A model generated the notes under the pieces. It did no database searches. It was not told where the DNA came from and saw only the letters and a list, made by a program, of their open reading frames with translations. 64,000 bases of DNA. It comes from Dehalococcoidia bacterium (lineage in GTDB: Bacteria > Chloroflexota > Dehalococcoidia > DSTF01 > WHTK01). The position numbers and the translations under genes were made by a program. Each line of letters opens with the position of its first letter. Positions within the stretch are counted from its first letter, which is position 1. The DNA lies in contig WHTK01000002.1 in NCBI GenBank assembly GCA_009377745.1, forward strand, positions 108,771 to 172,770, written 5' to 3'. Of the stretch, positions 8,899 through 18,202 are shown in pieces.

Positions 8899-9729
8899 TC
8901 AGGTGCCGCGACCGTCGGGTAGGTCGTCGACCAGCCGCTGCATAGTTTCGCTAACGGGGCCATCCACCCATGCGTCCGAGTAGCGCAGCGAGCCGGGCGT
9001 CGTAAGGGTTTCCCCGGTCTCGAGCAGCGTCTTCAGGCCGGAGAGGATCATCGGCCAGCCGCCGTAGACCTCGTCGTTGGCGCCCTCGCGCAGCTGATTG
9101 TGGATGACGATCAGCCTGCATGAATCGCCGATCGGCTCGATCTCCCACGTGACCCTCGACGTTCCCTCGGCCTTCACCTCGTCGCTCCACAGGGCCCTGA
9201 AGCTCTGGACGAGCCTGCGGGGCGGTTCGACCTCCAGGTTCTCGCCCTCGGCGATCATGGCGCCGACCTGCAGGTGGAGAGCCTCGTAGCGGGAGCCGGG
9301 GGTCCAGTCGGACTCGGCTCCCACGCCAAAGCTATACTTGCGCCTCATCTCAGGGTTGATGATCGCCTCCCACAGGCGCTCCGGCGTCGTCTTGATGTAG
9401 ATCTCGAACACTTTCTCCATCGTCCTATCCTCCAGTCTGTGCTTGAGGTCGCTCAGGGAAGCGACCCATGGCTCGGCGTACTTGCTAACCCAGCGGTCGT
9501 GGACGAGCCGGATCGGGACGGGGTTCAGGAAATGCAGCTTCTCTCGCCCGCGCCGTCTGGTTACGACGAGATCAGCTTCCTCGAGCACCCGCAGGTGCTT
9601 CATCACACCGAAGCGCGTCATCGGCAGGCGTCGTTCGAGCTCGCCCAGTGTCTGCCGAGATTGCTTGAACAACTCGTCGAGCAGGCTCCGTCGCGTCGGG
9701 TCGGCGAGCGCCCTGAACACCTCATCCAT
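8899..9729 (-). CDS. fused ArsR-type HTH regulator and SRPBCC (AHSA1) domain protein
   Basis: A protein of about 276 residues. Residues 1-90 are an ArsR winged helix (VFRALADPTRRSLLDELF, then RFGVMKHLRVLEEADLV). From about residue 105 it becomes an AHSA1/SRPBCC domain (KVFEIYIKTTPERLWEAI, VTWEIEPIGDSCRLIVIHNQ). These two functions are commonly encoded by adjacent genes, and such a pair is seen at 26278-27119. I chose the ATG at 9727-9729 because the longer frame would start inside an operator-like dyad at 9742-9761. The protein probably represses its own gene and binds a small hydrophobic ligand in the SRPBCC cavity; both roles are inferred from the families. Confidence 0.85.
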   Translation of the reverse strand: MDEVFRALADPTRRSLLDELFKQSRQTLGELERRLPMTRFGVMKHLRVLEEADLVVTRRRGREKLHFLNPVPIRLVHDRWVSKYAEPWVASLSDLKHRLEDRTMEKVFEIYIKTTPERLWEAIINPEMRRKYSFGVGAESDWTPGSRYEALHLQVGAMIAEGENLEVEPPRRLVQSFRALWSDEVKAEGTSRVTWEIEPIGDSCRLIVIHNQLREGANDEVYGGWPMILSGLKTLLETGETLTTPGSLRYSDAWVDGPVSETMQRLVDDLPDGRGT

Positions 9730-9741
9730 AGCTGAGATGTT

Positions 9742-9761
9742 ACGTGACCAAAAAGTCACAT
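9742..9761. promoter_or_regulatory. operator-like dyad upstream of the ArsR-SRPBCC gene
   Basis: ACGTGAC-CAAAAA-GTCACAT forms an inverted repeat with six of seven matching positions, 13 bases upstream of the chosen start codon. ArsR-family dimers bind dyads of this size, so it is the natural candidate for autorepression. Confidence 0.5.
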
Positions 9762-9851
9762 GTCAACCTCGCCGTCCTTATGACCAGGCATAGCGGCAGA
9801 GCTCAGGGCAAAATTCGGGAGTGCTCCTCGTTCAGGTACCGCTCCCCGGCA

Positions 9852-9928
9852 TCATGTCTTGGGGCTTGAAATCCGGGTGGCAGTCAGGATCGACCAGTGG
9901 TGACCAAAAGTATCCACCACATCCCCGG
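9852..9928 (-). pseudogene. C-terminal remnant of a PhnB-like VOC protein
   Basis: In the gap between two genes the minus strand reads GDVVDTFGHHWSILTATRIS before a stop. PhnB-type glyoxalase-fold proteins end with G.VVDPFGH.W.IATH, so this is their C-terminal tail. No start or upstream body remains. It is a short fossil. Confidence 0.45.
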
Positions 9929-9953
9929 TTGTTCAGCGACGGTTCAGCGTGGC

Positions 9954-10373
9954 CTACGTCTCTACAGCTGCCGTTATGTGGCTGAGCACACAAAGCCAGC
10001 GGCCATCTCGCTTGAGGAATACGTCGCTCGTCCATTCATCGGCCTCGAATGCCTCGCCCTTGTAGTGACCTTTATTGGTGGCGCGCACGGTCAGGACCGC
10101 CGTGTCGCCGTAGGTCTGCACCCTCGGTGTGCTGACCATATCCATCGCCTCATGTGTGAGGTCGCCCGATTCGACGAAGGACAGGAACTGGCGTCGGTCA
10201 GTCATGCCGGTTTGGGAAACAATTACCCAGTCGTCCGTCATAAAGCCGCCGATTCTCGCGGCGTCGTTCGCCACAATGGCTTGAGCCCAGGCCTCAGACA
10301 GGGCCGCCAACTCGCTTTGCTCCCTTTCGCGCTCCGCCATTCCCTCAGGCTGCTGATTGGTAATTTCAGACAC
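9954..10373 (-). CDS. NTF2/SnoaL-like (DUF4440-type) protein
   Basis: A 139-residue protein with the cone-shaped NTF2-like fold pattern: an initial helix (LAALSEAWAQAIVANDAARI), GGFMTDDWVIVSQTGM, a DRRQFLSFVESGDLTHEAM segment and paired strands ending FLKRDGRWLCVLSHIT. Such proteins include small isomerases, limonene-type hydrolases and many stand-alone ligand-binding proteins; no catalytic set is obvious here. The start at 10373 is preceded by AGAAGGAGGC, a good ribosome binding site. It is followed 67 bases later, in the opposite-facing gap, by the end of an AraC regulator on the same strand, so the two could be transcribed together. Confidence 0.75.
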   Translation of the reverse strand: MSEITNQQPEGMAEREREQSELAALSEAWAQAIVANDAARIGGFMTDDWVIVSQTGMTDRRQFLSFVESGDLTHEAMDMVSTPRVQTYGDTAVLTVRATNKGHYKGEAFEADEWTSDVFLKRDGRWLCVLSHITAAVET

Positions 10374-10440
10374 TGCATGCCTCCTTCTGGCTTCGAGCTA
10401 AGCCTAGAACTCCTGAAGGAGGGCGTCTTGTAAAAAATTG

Positions 10441-11292
10441 CTAGTCGGGCAGCGGGCCGTCAGTGGCCCGGCGGACCAGGAATTCCCCTGGTGTAAGGCC
10501 GGCGAACTGCTTGAAGTCGTGAATGAGGTGCGCCTGATCGTAATAACCACAGTCGTAAGCGATATCGAGCCACGTCCGCGGGCCGCCTTCCATCATCAGG
10601 TGGGTGACCCTGTTGAAGCGGATGATGCGGGCAATGGTCTTTGGCGTCAGGCCGACTTCTTCGCGGAAAGCCTCGATCAGACCCCGGTCGCTCGATCCTA
10701 AGGCCGTGGCCAAACCGCCGATCCTGGCGCGTCCGCCGGTTGCCTTCAAGCGCTTAAGTGCCCAGGAGGCTCCGGGATCGGGCGAGGAGGCGAGCGTGAA
10801 GCGATCCTCGATGAAGCAGTCGAGGATCGCGAAACGCGCCTCCCAGGTCCCGGCTTCGTACAGGCGCTCATCCAGTCCCCGCGCTTGCGGTCCAAGGATG
10901 TCCTCCAGGTGCAGCTCGTGATTCGCCATCTCATGCATCGGCACACCGAACAGGAGGTGTGCTCCGATCGGCGTCAGGTCGACCTGTATGCAGTGCATAG
11001 ATCGGTCCGATTCGGTGAAGACGTAGGAGTCGGACACTCCGGAGACGAAGCTCCCCAAGGGCACTGATGCGGAAGACGGGTTCCTGGGGTTGATGACGTA
11101 GAACGGCGCGCCGAGGTTGATGATCAGAACGACATCACCGGTTGCAACCTCGCGACGGCGGTTCTTCCCCGGCCTGAACTCCAGCCAGCCCTGGTAACGG
11201 CGAACGTACGGGCGCAGCGCCTCCTTCGGCGCCGCCAGCGCCGATTCCCAGCGGGCCACATCAGACTCGTAGCTCTGAAGTGCTACAGGCAT
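10441..11292 (-). CDS. AraC-family transcriptional regulator
   Basis: About 283 residues from the ATG at 11290-11292. The longer frame starts with TTG inside the upstream gene's stop region and is less likely. The N-terminal part is a cupin-like sensor region (WLEFRPGKNRRREVATGDVV). The C-terminal 100 residues hold the double helix-turn-helix of AraC/XylS (LIEAFREEVGLTPKTIARII, then WLDIAYDCGYYDQAHLIHDF and FAGLTPGEFL). The inducer is unknown. A broken relative of its N-terminal region lies at 12800-12900. It is the last gene of a likely operon with the CGNR regulator, RidA and YdeI-like genes. Confidence 0.88.
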   Translation of the reverse strand: MPVALQSYESDVARWESALAAPKEALRPYVRRYQGWLEFRPGKNRRREVATGDVVLIINLGAPFYVINPRNPSSASVPLGSFVSGVSDSYVFTESDRSMHCIQVDLTPIGAHLLFGVPMHEMANHELHLEDILGPQARGLDERLYEAGTWEARFAILDCFIEDRFTLASSPDPGASWALKRLKATGGRARIGGLATALGSSDRGLIEAFREEVGLTPKTIARIIRFNRVTHLMMEGGPRTWLDIAYDCGYYDQAHLIHDFKQFAGLTPGEFLVRRATDGPLPD

Positions 11293-11339
11293 CGGCAAAA
11301 GCTTAGCACCAGCTGACCTGCCGCCGCTCCCGGAAGCAA

Positions 11340-11576
11340 CTACAAGGCATGCCAACTCATCTTCATGTAGCTGTCGCCTCGCTCCAACTCCTCCAGCATC
11401 TGCGTCAATCGCTTCTGCTTTGTCTCGTCACGCTTCGCGCTGTTTATCCACCAGAGGTAGTCGTTTTGTTGATACGGAGGCCGGCTTAGGTACGCGTCCA
11501 TCAAGCCGCGCTGGGTCAACTCTTGCTGCACCAATGAGGTCATCGATTGGCGGACTCGCCTTTTAGCCTGGTTCAT
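11340..11576 (-). CDS. YdeI/OmpD-associated-like small protein
   Basis: A 78-residue protein from the ATG at 11574-11576, chosen because AGGAGG lies seven bases upstream; the longer frame runs into the RidA gene. The C-terminal half, LWWINSAKRDETKQKRLTQM then GDSYMKMSWHAL, matches the end of the bacteriocin-protection YdeI/OmpD-associated family. Full members are about 190 residues, so this is only the C-terminal module or a short variant. Its function is unknown. It is 28 bases downstream of ridA on the same strand. Confidence 0.65.
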   Translation of the reverse strand: MNQAKRRVRQSMTSLVQQELTQRGLMDAYLSRPPYQQNDYLWWINSAKRDETKQKRLTQMLEELERGDSYMKMSWHAL

Positions 11577-11604
11577 TGCCGAACCTCCTGCGTTTCGCTC
11601 AGCT

Positions 11605-12009
11605 TCATTCCGGCACCACCGCCACTGCATCGATCTCGGCGAGAAAGTCAGGGTGGGCGAGCGCCGCCACAAACATCACGCTGATTGCCGGCGGCTCAGC
11701 TCGCGCCCCCCATTCCTCCTGGAAGACGGCCAATCCCGGCCGGACGTCTTGCCCCTGCACTACGAAGACGTTCCACTTCACGATGTGCTCGAGATCGGCG
11801 CCGCCGGCTGCCAGCGCAAGCTTGAGGTTGGCGAAGATCTGCCTCGTCTGCGCAGCGATATCGCCCCGGCCGACGATATTGCCGGCGGCGTCGACAGCGT
11901 CCTGACCGCCGACGTAGATCGTCTTATGCTGGCCGGCGACAGAGACTGCCTGGCTGAAGGCTGGGTTGTGCGCCATGCCTGCAGGGTTGAGGTGTTGAAT
12001 CGTACTCAT
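11605..12009 (-). CDS. RidA-family protein (YjgF/YER057c/UK114)
   Basis: A 134-residue protein from the ATG at 12009, which follows GAAGGAGCAAGG. RidA features include GMAHNPAFSQAVSVAG near the start, TIYVGGQDAVDA, QTRQIFANLKLALAAGGADL and the C-terminal HPDFLAEIDAVAVVPE. RidA proteins deaminate reactive enamine or imine intermediates produced by PLP enzymes. The classical active-site Arg near position 105 is not clearly present, so this may be a Rid1-7 type with another role. It lies 28 bases downstream of a CGNR regulator, probably in one transcript. Confidence 0.85.
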   Translation of the reverse strand: MSTIQHLNPAGMAHNPAFSQAVSVAGQHKTIYVGGQDAVDAAGNIVGRGDIAAQTRQIFANLKLALAAGGADLEHIVKWNVFVVQGQDVRPGLAVFQEEWGARAEPPAISVMFVAALAHPDFLAEIDAVAVVPE

Positions 12010-12037
12010 GATCCTTGCTCCTTCCTTCGTGAGGACT

Positions 12038-12604
12038 TCAATCGTTGCTTTCGGCGATGCCGTGGCCGGTGCGGTAGCGCGCGATCTTGTTGAGGTTCCC
12101 GCAGCGTCGCATCGTGCACCAGAGGCGTTTGCCGGGCCGCGACAGGTCGACGAAAAGCAGACCGCAGATCGGGTTGCGGCACTCGCGCAGGCGCGATCGG
12201 AGGCCGGTCCCGAAAAGCTCAATAGCGTCGCGGCTGACGCTCGAAAACACTTGCGCCGCGGTGGGATCCAGCCAGTGCATCTCGCCGGCGCGCATCACCG
12301 GGACCAGGTTTGGTTGCTCGGCGAAGCGCGACAAGAGGTGCTGTATCTCTCGTGATACGGTATCGCCTCGCAGCACAGCCTGCGCTCCCCACCAGAGCGC
12401 CTCGCGCAGCTCCCGCGCGTCAATGAGATCGAGGCGTTCAACACGCACATCGACTGCCAGCAAGGGGCACGCCCGGGCCCAATCGGCGAAATCTTCGGGC
12501 GTATGCCAGCGCTCCCATTGAGCTCGCTCGCCTTCACCGCCGGTCAAGGCAAAGTCGATCGAGAGTCTGCCCGCGATAAACAGAAAACGGGGTGGCCACG
12601 GCAT
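12038..12604 (-). CDS. CGNR zinc-finger (ABATE-domain) transcriptional regulator
   Basis: A 188-residue protein. The N-terminal 130 residues look like an ABATE domain (AGRLSIDFALTGGEGERAQW, then LREALWWGAQAVLRGD). The C-terminal 45 residues carry the CGNR zinc finger: RECRNPICGLLFVD, then CTMRRCGNLNKIARYR, giving four Cys. These proteins are common in Actinobacteriota and Chloroflexota and are assumed to be stress-linked DNA-binding regulators. As first gene of the run CGNR-ridA-YdeI-like it probably controls it. The region just upstream (12605-12640) contains ACACCAG and CTGGTGT, an inverted repeat that could be its operator. Confidence 0.85.
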   Translation of the reverse strand: MPWPPRFLFIAGRLSIDFALTGGEGERAQWERWHTPEDFADWARACPLLAVDVRVERLDLIDARELREALWWGAQAVLRGDTVSREIQHLLSRFAEQPNLVPVMRAGEMHWLDPTAAQVFSSVSRDAIELFGTGLRSRLRECRNPICGLLFVDLSRPGKRLWCTMRRCGNLNKIARYRTGHGIAESND

Positions 12605-12626
12605 GACACCAGTATAACTGGTGTCT
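12604..12626. promoter_or_regulatory. operator-like inverted repeat upstream of the CGNR gene
   Basis: ACACCAG-TATAA-CTGGTGT is a perfect 7-bp inverted repeat immediately upstream of the CGNR start codon. Its position suits autoregulation. It also contains TATAA, so it may overlap a -10 element. Confidence 0.5.
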
Positions 12627-12689
12627 TATCAATTACAAGTGCTAGATCACTGTCATGGGCCTTAGCTCTTCCGGCCCCCTCGGCGTAAT

Positions 12690-12905
12690 CGAAATGACGG
12701 TCTTCCTGACCGACATCAACGACAACGGATCAACTCGAAAGCAGGTGTTCGGGGTTCAGAAAGGCAGGGCTTACGGGTTGGGGCAAATTACGCTTTACCC
12801 GCGACATCACCGGTTGCAACTTCGCAACGGCGGTTCTTCCCAGGCGCGAACTCGCGAGAGCCAGGCGGCGATAGTGCGCGATCTGCGACAGATTACGATT
12901 TACGT
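12690..12905. pseudogene. scrambled remnants of RidA and AraC genes
   Basis: Between the CGNR gene and the substrate-binding protein lies decayed coding DNA. The plus strand reads VIEMTVFLTDINDN, typical of the centre of RidA proteins. Immediately downstream the minus strand reads REFAPGKNRRCEVATGDV and then a stop. That is nearly identical to the AraC regulator at 10441-11292 (LEFRPGKNRRREVATGDV), including the DNA stretch ACATCACCGGTTGCAAC. The two fragments point in opposite directions and neither is complete. They are probably relics of a duplicated RidA/AraC locus. Confidence 0.6.
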
Positions 12906-13112
12906 GATCCGTCGGGGCGGTGAGCAGCAGTCATTACAATTCACAATTCGCCCTTGACTAAATCTCGCCTGTCGAATGTCATATTCTATGAAAATATGAA
13001 CACGGTGATTATCATCCTGACCACCCGTGGTCTGATGGTGGACACCCAATCTTCGGCCATCGCATGCTGGCCCTTCAGGTAAATCGGCAGTCGCTCAGGG
13101 AGGGGGAATCCT

Positions 13113-14934
13113 ATGGAAACGACTCGGTCCTGGCTACCTGACTATCGTTCAGGCGCGATAACACGGCGGACTTTTCTGAAGGCGACGGTCGCCGGCGCCG
13201 GCGCCGCGGCGCTAATCGCTTGTGGTGGCGATGACGGCGGCCCTGGGATTCAATTCCAAGACGCCGCCTCAGTGCGCGAACCGGGCGCCGTCTGGCGCTC
13301 CCAGGATAGCTGGACACTGGCCGATGAGACCGGCGCGGCGGTCTCTGGCGGCACATATCCCGGCTCGGTAGATGAAGCTCAGGACGAGCATTGGGACCCC
13401 GTGACCGTAAGCTCGTCCACCTACCGCCGCCACATCTACGAACAACTCATGCAGCGCAATAGCCGTCCCGGCATCGACCCGGCAAGCCAGGAGGGTCAAT
13501 ACGCCATCGGCGGTCTCGCTGAGTCGTGGGAGTTCGCTGACGGCGGCTTGACGGTCACCTTCACTCTGCGGCCCAACGTCAAGTTCCAGAACATCGCGCC
13601 TGTCAACGGCCGAGTCATGGACATGGACGACTGGCGGACTAGCACCCAGCGCAACGCGCAGGAAGGCACCTACCGCAGCTTCTTCAACGACATTGTTGAC
13701 AGCGTCCAGTACCCGGACCGCACTCATATGGTCTTGCGGCTCAAGGCTCCCTATGCGCCGCTCAACGAGGTGCTCCCCCTGTATACATGGGGCTGGGCTA
13801 TCATGCCCAAGGAGCTGAACACCGATGTCGATCTGGCTAAGCAGATCGCGATTGGTACGGGCTTCAAGCAAACTGGACAAGTTCCAACCGTCGATCACGC
13901 ATGAGTACAAGAAGTTCTCCGAATACTGGGGCGGCGAGCCATTCATAAACCGCTGGCACTTCCCGCTCATCCCCGAGTACGCGAACCAGTACGCTCAGTT
14001 CACTCAGGGCAGCATCATAAAATTCACTCCTACGCCGCGTGACGTCATTCAGGTGTCCAAGGACGTGCCCGGCGCCGTGATCATCGCCGACCCGCCGGAC
14101 CAGGTACTCGCCTCTCGGTATCTATTCGGCCTCCAGCGGCCAGCCAACGACCCTTACGCTGACCCGCGGGTGCGTATTGCTCTCAGACGCTCGATTGACT
14201 TCAAGAGCATCGGTGAATTCCTCTCGAATAAGGTGGCATTCGAGGCCGCTGGTATCCCCGTCGACCTGAAGCCGATGACGCACATGCCCCAGAACTCGTC
14301 CTACTGGCTCAACCCGGAGAAGGGTGAGCTCGGCAAGGTATCGGAGAACTATCTGTTCGACGTGGCAGCGGCGAAGGCATTGATGTCGGCGGCCGGTCAC
14401 ACCCAGCCGCTGCCTCTGCGCGTGGCCATTCAGCTAGGAGGCGGTGGCTTATTCGCGGAAGAAGACAGCCTTAGAATGGACAGCCTCAGGGCGTCCGGCA
14501 CCTTTGCGGTCGATGTACTCCAGGTCGCGACAGCACAAGAGCAGCGCAAGTACCGGGTCGATCGCGCGTGGGACGGCATCGCCTGGAGCAGCGGTAGCGA
14601 TAGCGAGCCCGACTACCTCATGCAGCGCGATTGGGTCGGCACCGCCCAGACGGGCGGCCGCACATCTTTCGCCCACGAGAAAACCGAAGCCCTGCTCATC
14701 GCCCAGCGGCAGGAGCTGGACTTCAACAAGAGGGTCGAGATCCTGAAGGATGTCCAGAGGTGGGCGGCGGAGTGGATGATGGTCCTCCCGGCGCAGCACA
14801 TCTATAGCACCTTCTCCTTCCAGTGGCCCTGGGTGCACAACTACAACTGGGGAACCCCTGACACATTCGGCACGTCCTACTGGGGTAGCCACAAGCAGTG
14901 GTTGGACAAGGACATGCCGAATCGCGGCGGCTAA
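13113..14934 (+). CDS. Tat-lipoprotein ABC substrate-binding protein (SBP_bac_5 type), frameshifted
   Basis: Two frames form one protein of about 606 residues. The N-terminus has a twin-arginine signal (RRTFLKATVAGAGAAALIAC) ending in a lipobox Cys, so it should be exported folded and lipid-anchored outside. The mature part matches family-5 solute-binding proteins (LAESWEFADGGLTVTFTLRP). The frame changes by one extra base near 13858-13875, between IGTGF and LDKFQPS; the homologue at 30401-32209 is continuous there. Both share the unusual segment LADETG.AVSGG.YPG after the lipobox. A strong GGGAGGGGG precedes the ATG. No permease or ATPase gene is linked. Two bicupin genes follow. Confidence 0.85.
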
Positions 14935-14940
14935 GGCAAG

Positions 14941-14983
14941 ACTAGAACGGGACTTCTCCTTGATAGAGAAGTCCCGTTCTAGT
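14941..14983. terminator. perfect 18-bp hairpin after the substrate-binding protein
   Basis: ACTAGAACGGGACTTCTC, loop CTTGATA, then its exact complement. It lies six bases after the stop codon. There is no T-run, so it is a terminator-like or transcript-end-stabilising hairpin rather than a classical intrinsic terminator. Confidence 0.6.
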
Positions 14984-15043
14984 GTCCACCCGATCAACAG
15001 GGGGTGCGAAGAGCTACTGAAATCACAGGGAAGGACTAGCTAG

Positions 15044-16305
15044 ATGACGGCACAACAAAACTACGTAGAGCCAACGGGTAATCAAAAGGCCGGCTTCCAG
15101 AAGGGCGATGGCTTCGTTTACGCCAAGCGGCTGCCCACGGCCTGGGAGACCTTCCAGAAGGAGGAGGGACTACCGGTCTTCGGGGGCGTCGGCTGCAAGG
15201 ATTCTCGTGATCTGCCCCGCGCTGACTGGGCCCGGGTTGGCGGGAAGGGCACCTTTATTCAGCTAATTAACACGAGTACCCAGACGGGCATGTTCGTCGT
15301 CGAAGTGCCGGCCCGTGGCGCCCTCAAGCCTCAGAAGCACATGTAGAGGAACGCTACATCGTGCTGGACGGCCGGGGTAGCGTAGAAGTGTGGAAGAACG
15401 GCAGCGATGCCAGGAGTTCCTTCGAGTACCAGCAGTGGAGCGTCTTCTCCGTGCCGGTGAACGCCAACTTCCGCATCATCAACTCATCCTCATCTCCGGC
15501 CTTGCTCCTGGGTGTCAACTCTGCGCCGAAGGTCAACATGTACCAGAGCAAGTCCTTCGTCTTCGACAACAACTTCGATTTCGAGAACCGCTTTGGCGGC
15601 AACCTGGAGGACTACTGGAAGCCGGGCGAGGACTTCGAGCCGCAGCCGGTGCGCGGTCGCGCCATGATCACGACCAACCTGATCCCGGATGCGGCGACTA
15701 CCTACCTGCCGCTCGACAACAACCGCGGCCCCGGCCACCGCTGGCTCGCCCCGAACATGGTCGGCAATACCATGCTCCAGGGCTGGATCGCCGAGTACCC
15801 CAGCGGCCGTTATGCGAAAGCCCACTATGCCCACGGCGGCGGCGCCGTCCTGGTCTGCATGCGCGGCAGTGGCTACACCATCGCCTGGCCCAAGGATATT
15901 GCCGGGGTTAATCCCTGGAAGGATGGCTACGCGGATCTGGTCAAGATGACAGAGTACGGTCCCGGAGGCATGGTCTCGGCCGTGCCGGGCCCCTCCAATT
16001 GGTTCCACCAGCACTTCGCCTACAGCAAAGAGCCGTTCCGAGTTTTCAACTACACCGGCAGTGTCCCCGGGAACGAGAACGCTTTCGGCGGCGTCGATGG
16101 CGAAGACCCGGGCCAGGGTGGAGAGCAAGTCCAGGCCTCACTCACCGACATAGACAAAGGCGGTCGCGCCATCCCTTACTACATGGAGGACCCCCACATC
16201 CGCGAGTACTTCACTGCGAGGCTGAAGGAAATGGGCGCCGATTTCACGATGCCCGAAGAGGTTTACACGAAGGAAGGTTCCAACATCAAGGTAATGTCGG
16301 ACTAA
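15044..16305 (+). CDS. bicupin-domain protein A, frameshifted
   Basis: About 420 residues once a missing base near 15345 is restored: KPQKHMY is followed by a stop, while the paralogue reads KPQRHMYEERY. The first cupin carries HMYEERY and VLDGRGSVEVW. The second carries AKAHYAHGGGAVLVCMRGSG and WFHQHF, supplying His ligands typical of cupin metal sites. The layout recalls gentisate 1,2-dioxygenase-like bicupins, but the sequence is not that enzyme and the substrate is unknown. The protein has no signal peptide, so it is cytoplasmic. Proteins B (16439) and C (right edge) are close paralogues. The gene follows the substrate-binding protein and precedes B. Confidence 0.8.
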
Positions 16306-16438
16306 GGACTAGCACCGTGGTGGAGCAAGAGAAGGGGGTCGGGGCGTCCTCCTCTTTTGGGTCCAGAGTGGAGCGCATCGGGACAAATGCCTTGGCCGTA
16401 TGCACCGCCCCGGACCAAGCCAAAGATGGAGGAGTCAA

Positions 16439-17696
16439 ATGGCAAACAAAGAGCGTTACATAGAGCCCACAGGACAACAGAAGGCCGGCTGGCACAAGGG
16501 CGACGACATGGGCAGCTTCACCCGGCGCCTGCCCACCGCCTGGGAGATGTTCCTTAAGGAGGAGGGCTTGCCGGTGTTCAAGGGCGTCGGCATTCGGGAC
16601 TCACGAGAGTTGCCGCGGGCCGACTGGGCGCGTGTCGGTGGTAAGGGCAGTTACATCCAGCTACTTGGCACCAACAACGCGACAGGCATGTTCATCGTCG
16701 AAGTGCCGGGGCGCGGCGCGCTCAAGCCGCAGCGCCACATGTATGAGGAGCGCTACCTGGTCCTGGAAGGCCGGGGCAGCACCGAAGTCTGGCGTACCAA
16801 CGGCGGCGCGAAGTCCACGTTCGAGTGGCAGCCCTGGAGCTGCTTCTCAATACCGCTCAACGCGAACTTCCAGATCATCAATGCTTCGTCCGGCCCGGCC
16901 ATCCTGCTCGGCGTCAACACGGCGCCGCGTGCGATCAACGTCTATCAGCACCCGAGGTTCATCTTCGCTAACGACTTCGAATTCGAAAATCGCTTCGGTG
17001 GCGATCTGGAGGAGTATTGGAAGCCGGGTGAGGAGTTCGAGCCACAGCCAGTCCGGGGCCGTGCCATGATCTCGACCAACCTGATACCGGACGCCTCGAT
17101 GACCTATCTGCCGCTGGACAACAACCGTGGCCCCGGACATCGTTGGGTGGCGCCCAACATGGCCGGCAACACGGAGATTCAGGGTTGGATCGCCGAATAC
17201 CCCCAGCGGGCGTTACGCCAAAGCCCATGCTCACGGTGCTGGCGCCGTCCTCGTCTGCATGCGCGGCAAGGGTTACTCAATCACCTGGCCGCGCGACATC
17301 GGCGGTCTAACGCCCTGGGCGGACGGCAAGGGCGACTGCGTCAAGCTGCAGGAGTATGAGCCGGGCGGCATGATCAGTGCTGCGCCTGGCCCCTCCAACT
17401 GGTTCCACCAGCACTTTGCCTACGGCAAGGACCCGTTCCGCATCTTCCTCTTTACGGGCGGAGTGCCCGGCAACCCGACTTCGGGCGGCAATCGCGGCGA
17501 CACGGTCGAAGCCGGCGATTATGTACCACAGCACCGTGAGATCACCGAGGGCGGCAACGCTATCCCGTACCACATGCAGGACCCCTGGGTCCGCAAGCAC
17601 TTCGAGGAGAAGCTGGCAGACGAAGGGGCGGTTAGCACCATGCCGGACGAGGTCTACACGGCTGCCGGCAGCAAAGTCCGCATCATGGAAGACTAG
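16439..17696 (+). CDS. bicupin-domain protein B, frameshifted
   Basis: About 418 residues. The ATG at 16439 follows GGAGGAG. It opens like A, with YIEPTGQQKAGWHKGD and FTRRLPTAWEMFLKEEGLPV. Cupin 1 has LKPQRHMYEERYLVLEGRG and cupin 2 has YAKAHAHGAGAVLVCMRG and WFHQHFAYG. One extra C in a run of five near 17203 shifts the frame between WIAEYP and SGRYAKAH. A and B are about two-thirds identical by eye, so they are an old tandem duplication. Conserved His in both domains suggest two metal sites or one site plus a structural domain. Any oxygenase activity is inferred from the fold. Confidence 0.8.
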
Positions 17697-17735
17697 CGCA
17701 GCATGGGTGACAGCGCGGGAGGGCCCGTAAAGGCA

Positions 17736-17758
17736 TTGGTGCACCAGGCGTGCACCAA
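17736..17758. terminator. hairpin after bicupin B
   Basis: TTGGTGCAC, loop CAGGC, GTGCACCAA: a perfect 9-bp stem 40 bases after the stop. A second small hairpin (AAGGCG-GAG-CGCCTT) follows directly. There is no T-run. It separates the bicupin genes from the opposing tRNA. Confidence 0.5.
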
Positions 17759-17806
17759 AGGCGGAGCGCCTTAGCAGTTAACGATATCGTTCAGATACGA
17801 AAAGAT

Positions 17807-17893
17807 TGGTGCCGGGAGTGGGGATCGAACCCACAAGACCTCGCGGCCGGCAGATTTTAAGTCTGCTGCGTTTGCCAGTTTCGCCATCCCGGC
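17807..17893 (-). tRNA. tRNA-Leu (anticodon TAA)
   Basis: On the minus strand the acceptor GCCGGGA pairs with TCCCGGC, followed by A and an encoded CCA. The anticodon arm is GCAGA-CTTAAAA-TCTGC, giving anticodon TAA. A long variable arm (CGGCCGCGAGGTCTT region) marks a class II tRNA, and the T arm is GTGGG-TTCGATC-CCCAC. All stems pair, so this is a working tRNA-Leu. A degenerate copy lies at 5962-6040. Confidence 0.92.
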
Positions 17894-18202
17894 AGTTTGA
17901 ATCTGAGACGACCGGCCACCGCAGGCACTATTGCTGAAGTCCACTGCCCTAATTGGCCGCCTGACGAGGAGTCTACAGACGTTGGCGACAGTTTGCACTC
18001 GTCCCTGTCAGCGTCCCTTGCTGCCTGCCTCTTCTTACCGAGGCGCAGCTGCCAGAGCTCTGGGTTTCCTAGGGCGTAGTGACAGCGAGTCTGGCGGCCT
18101 TGAGGAGATCTAACTGGATGGGCTGCCTCATCGCAGCGTCGTCACGAGGGCGAATCTCCCTGGTCCAATTCCTTTACATTCAGGTTGGCATAAGCAATAC
18201 GA

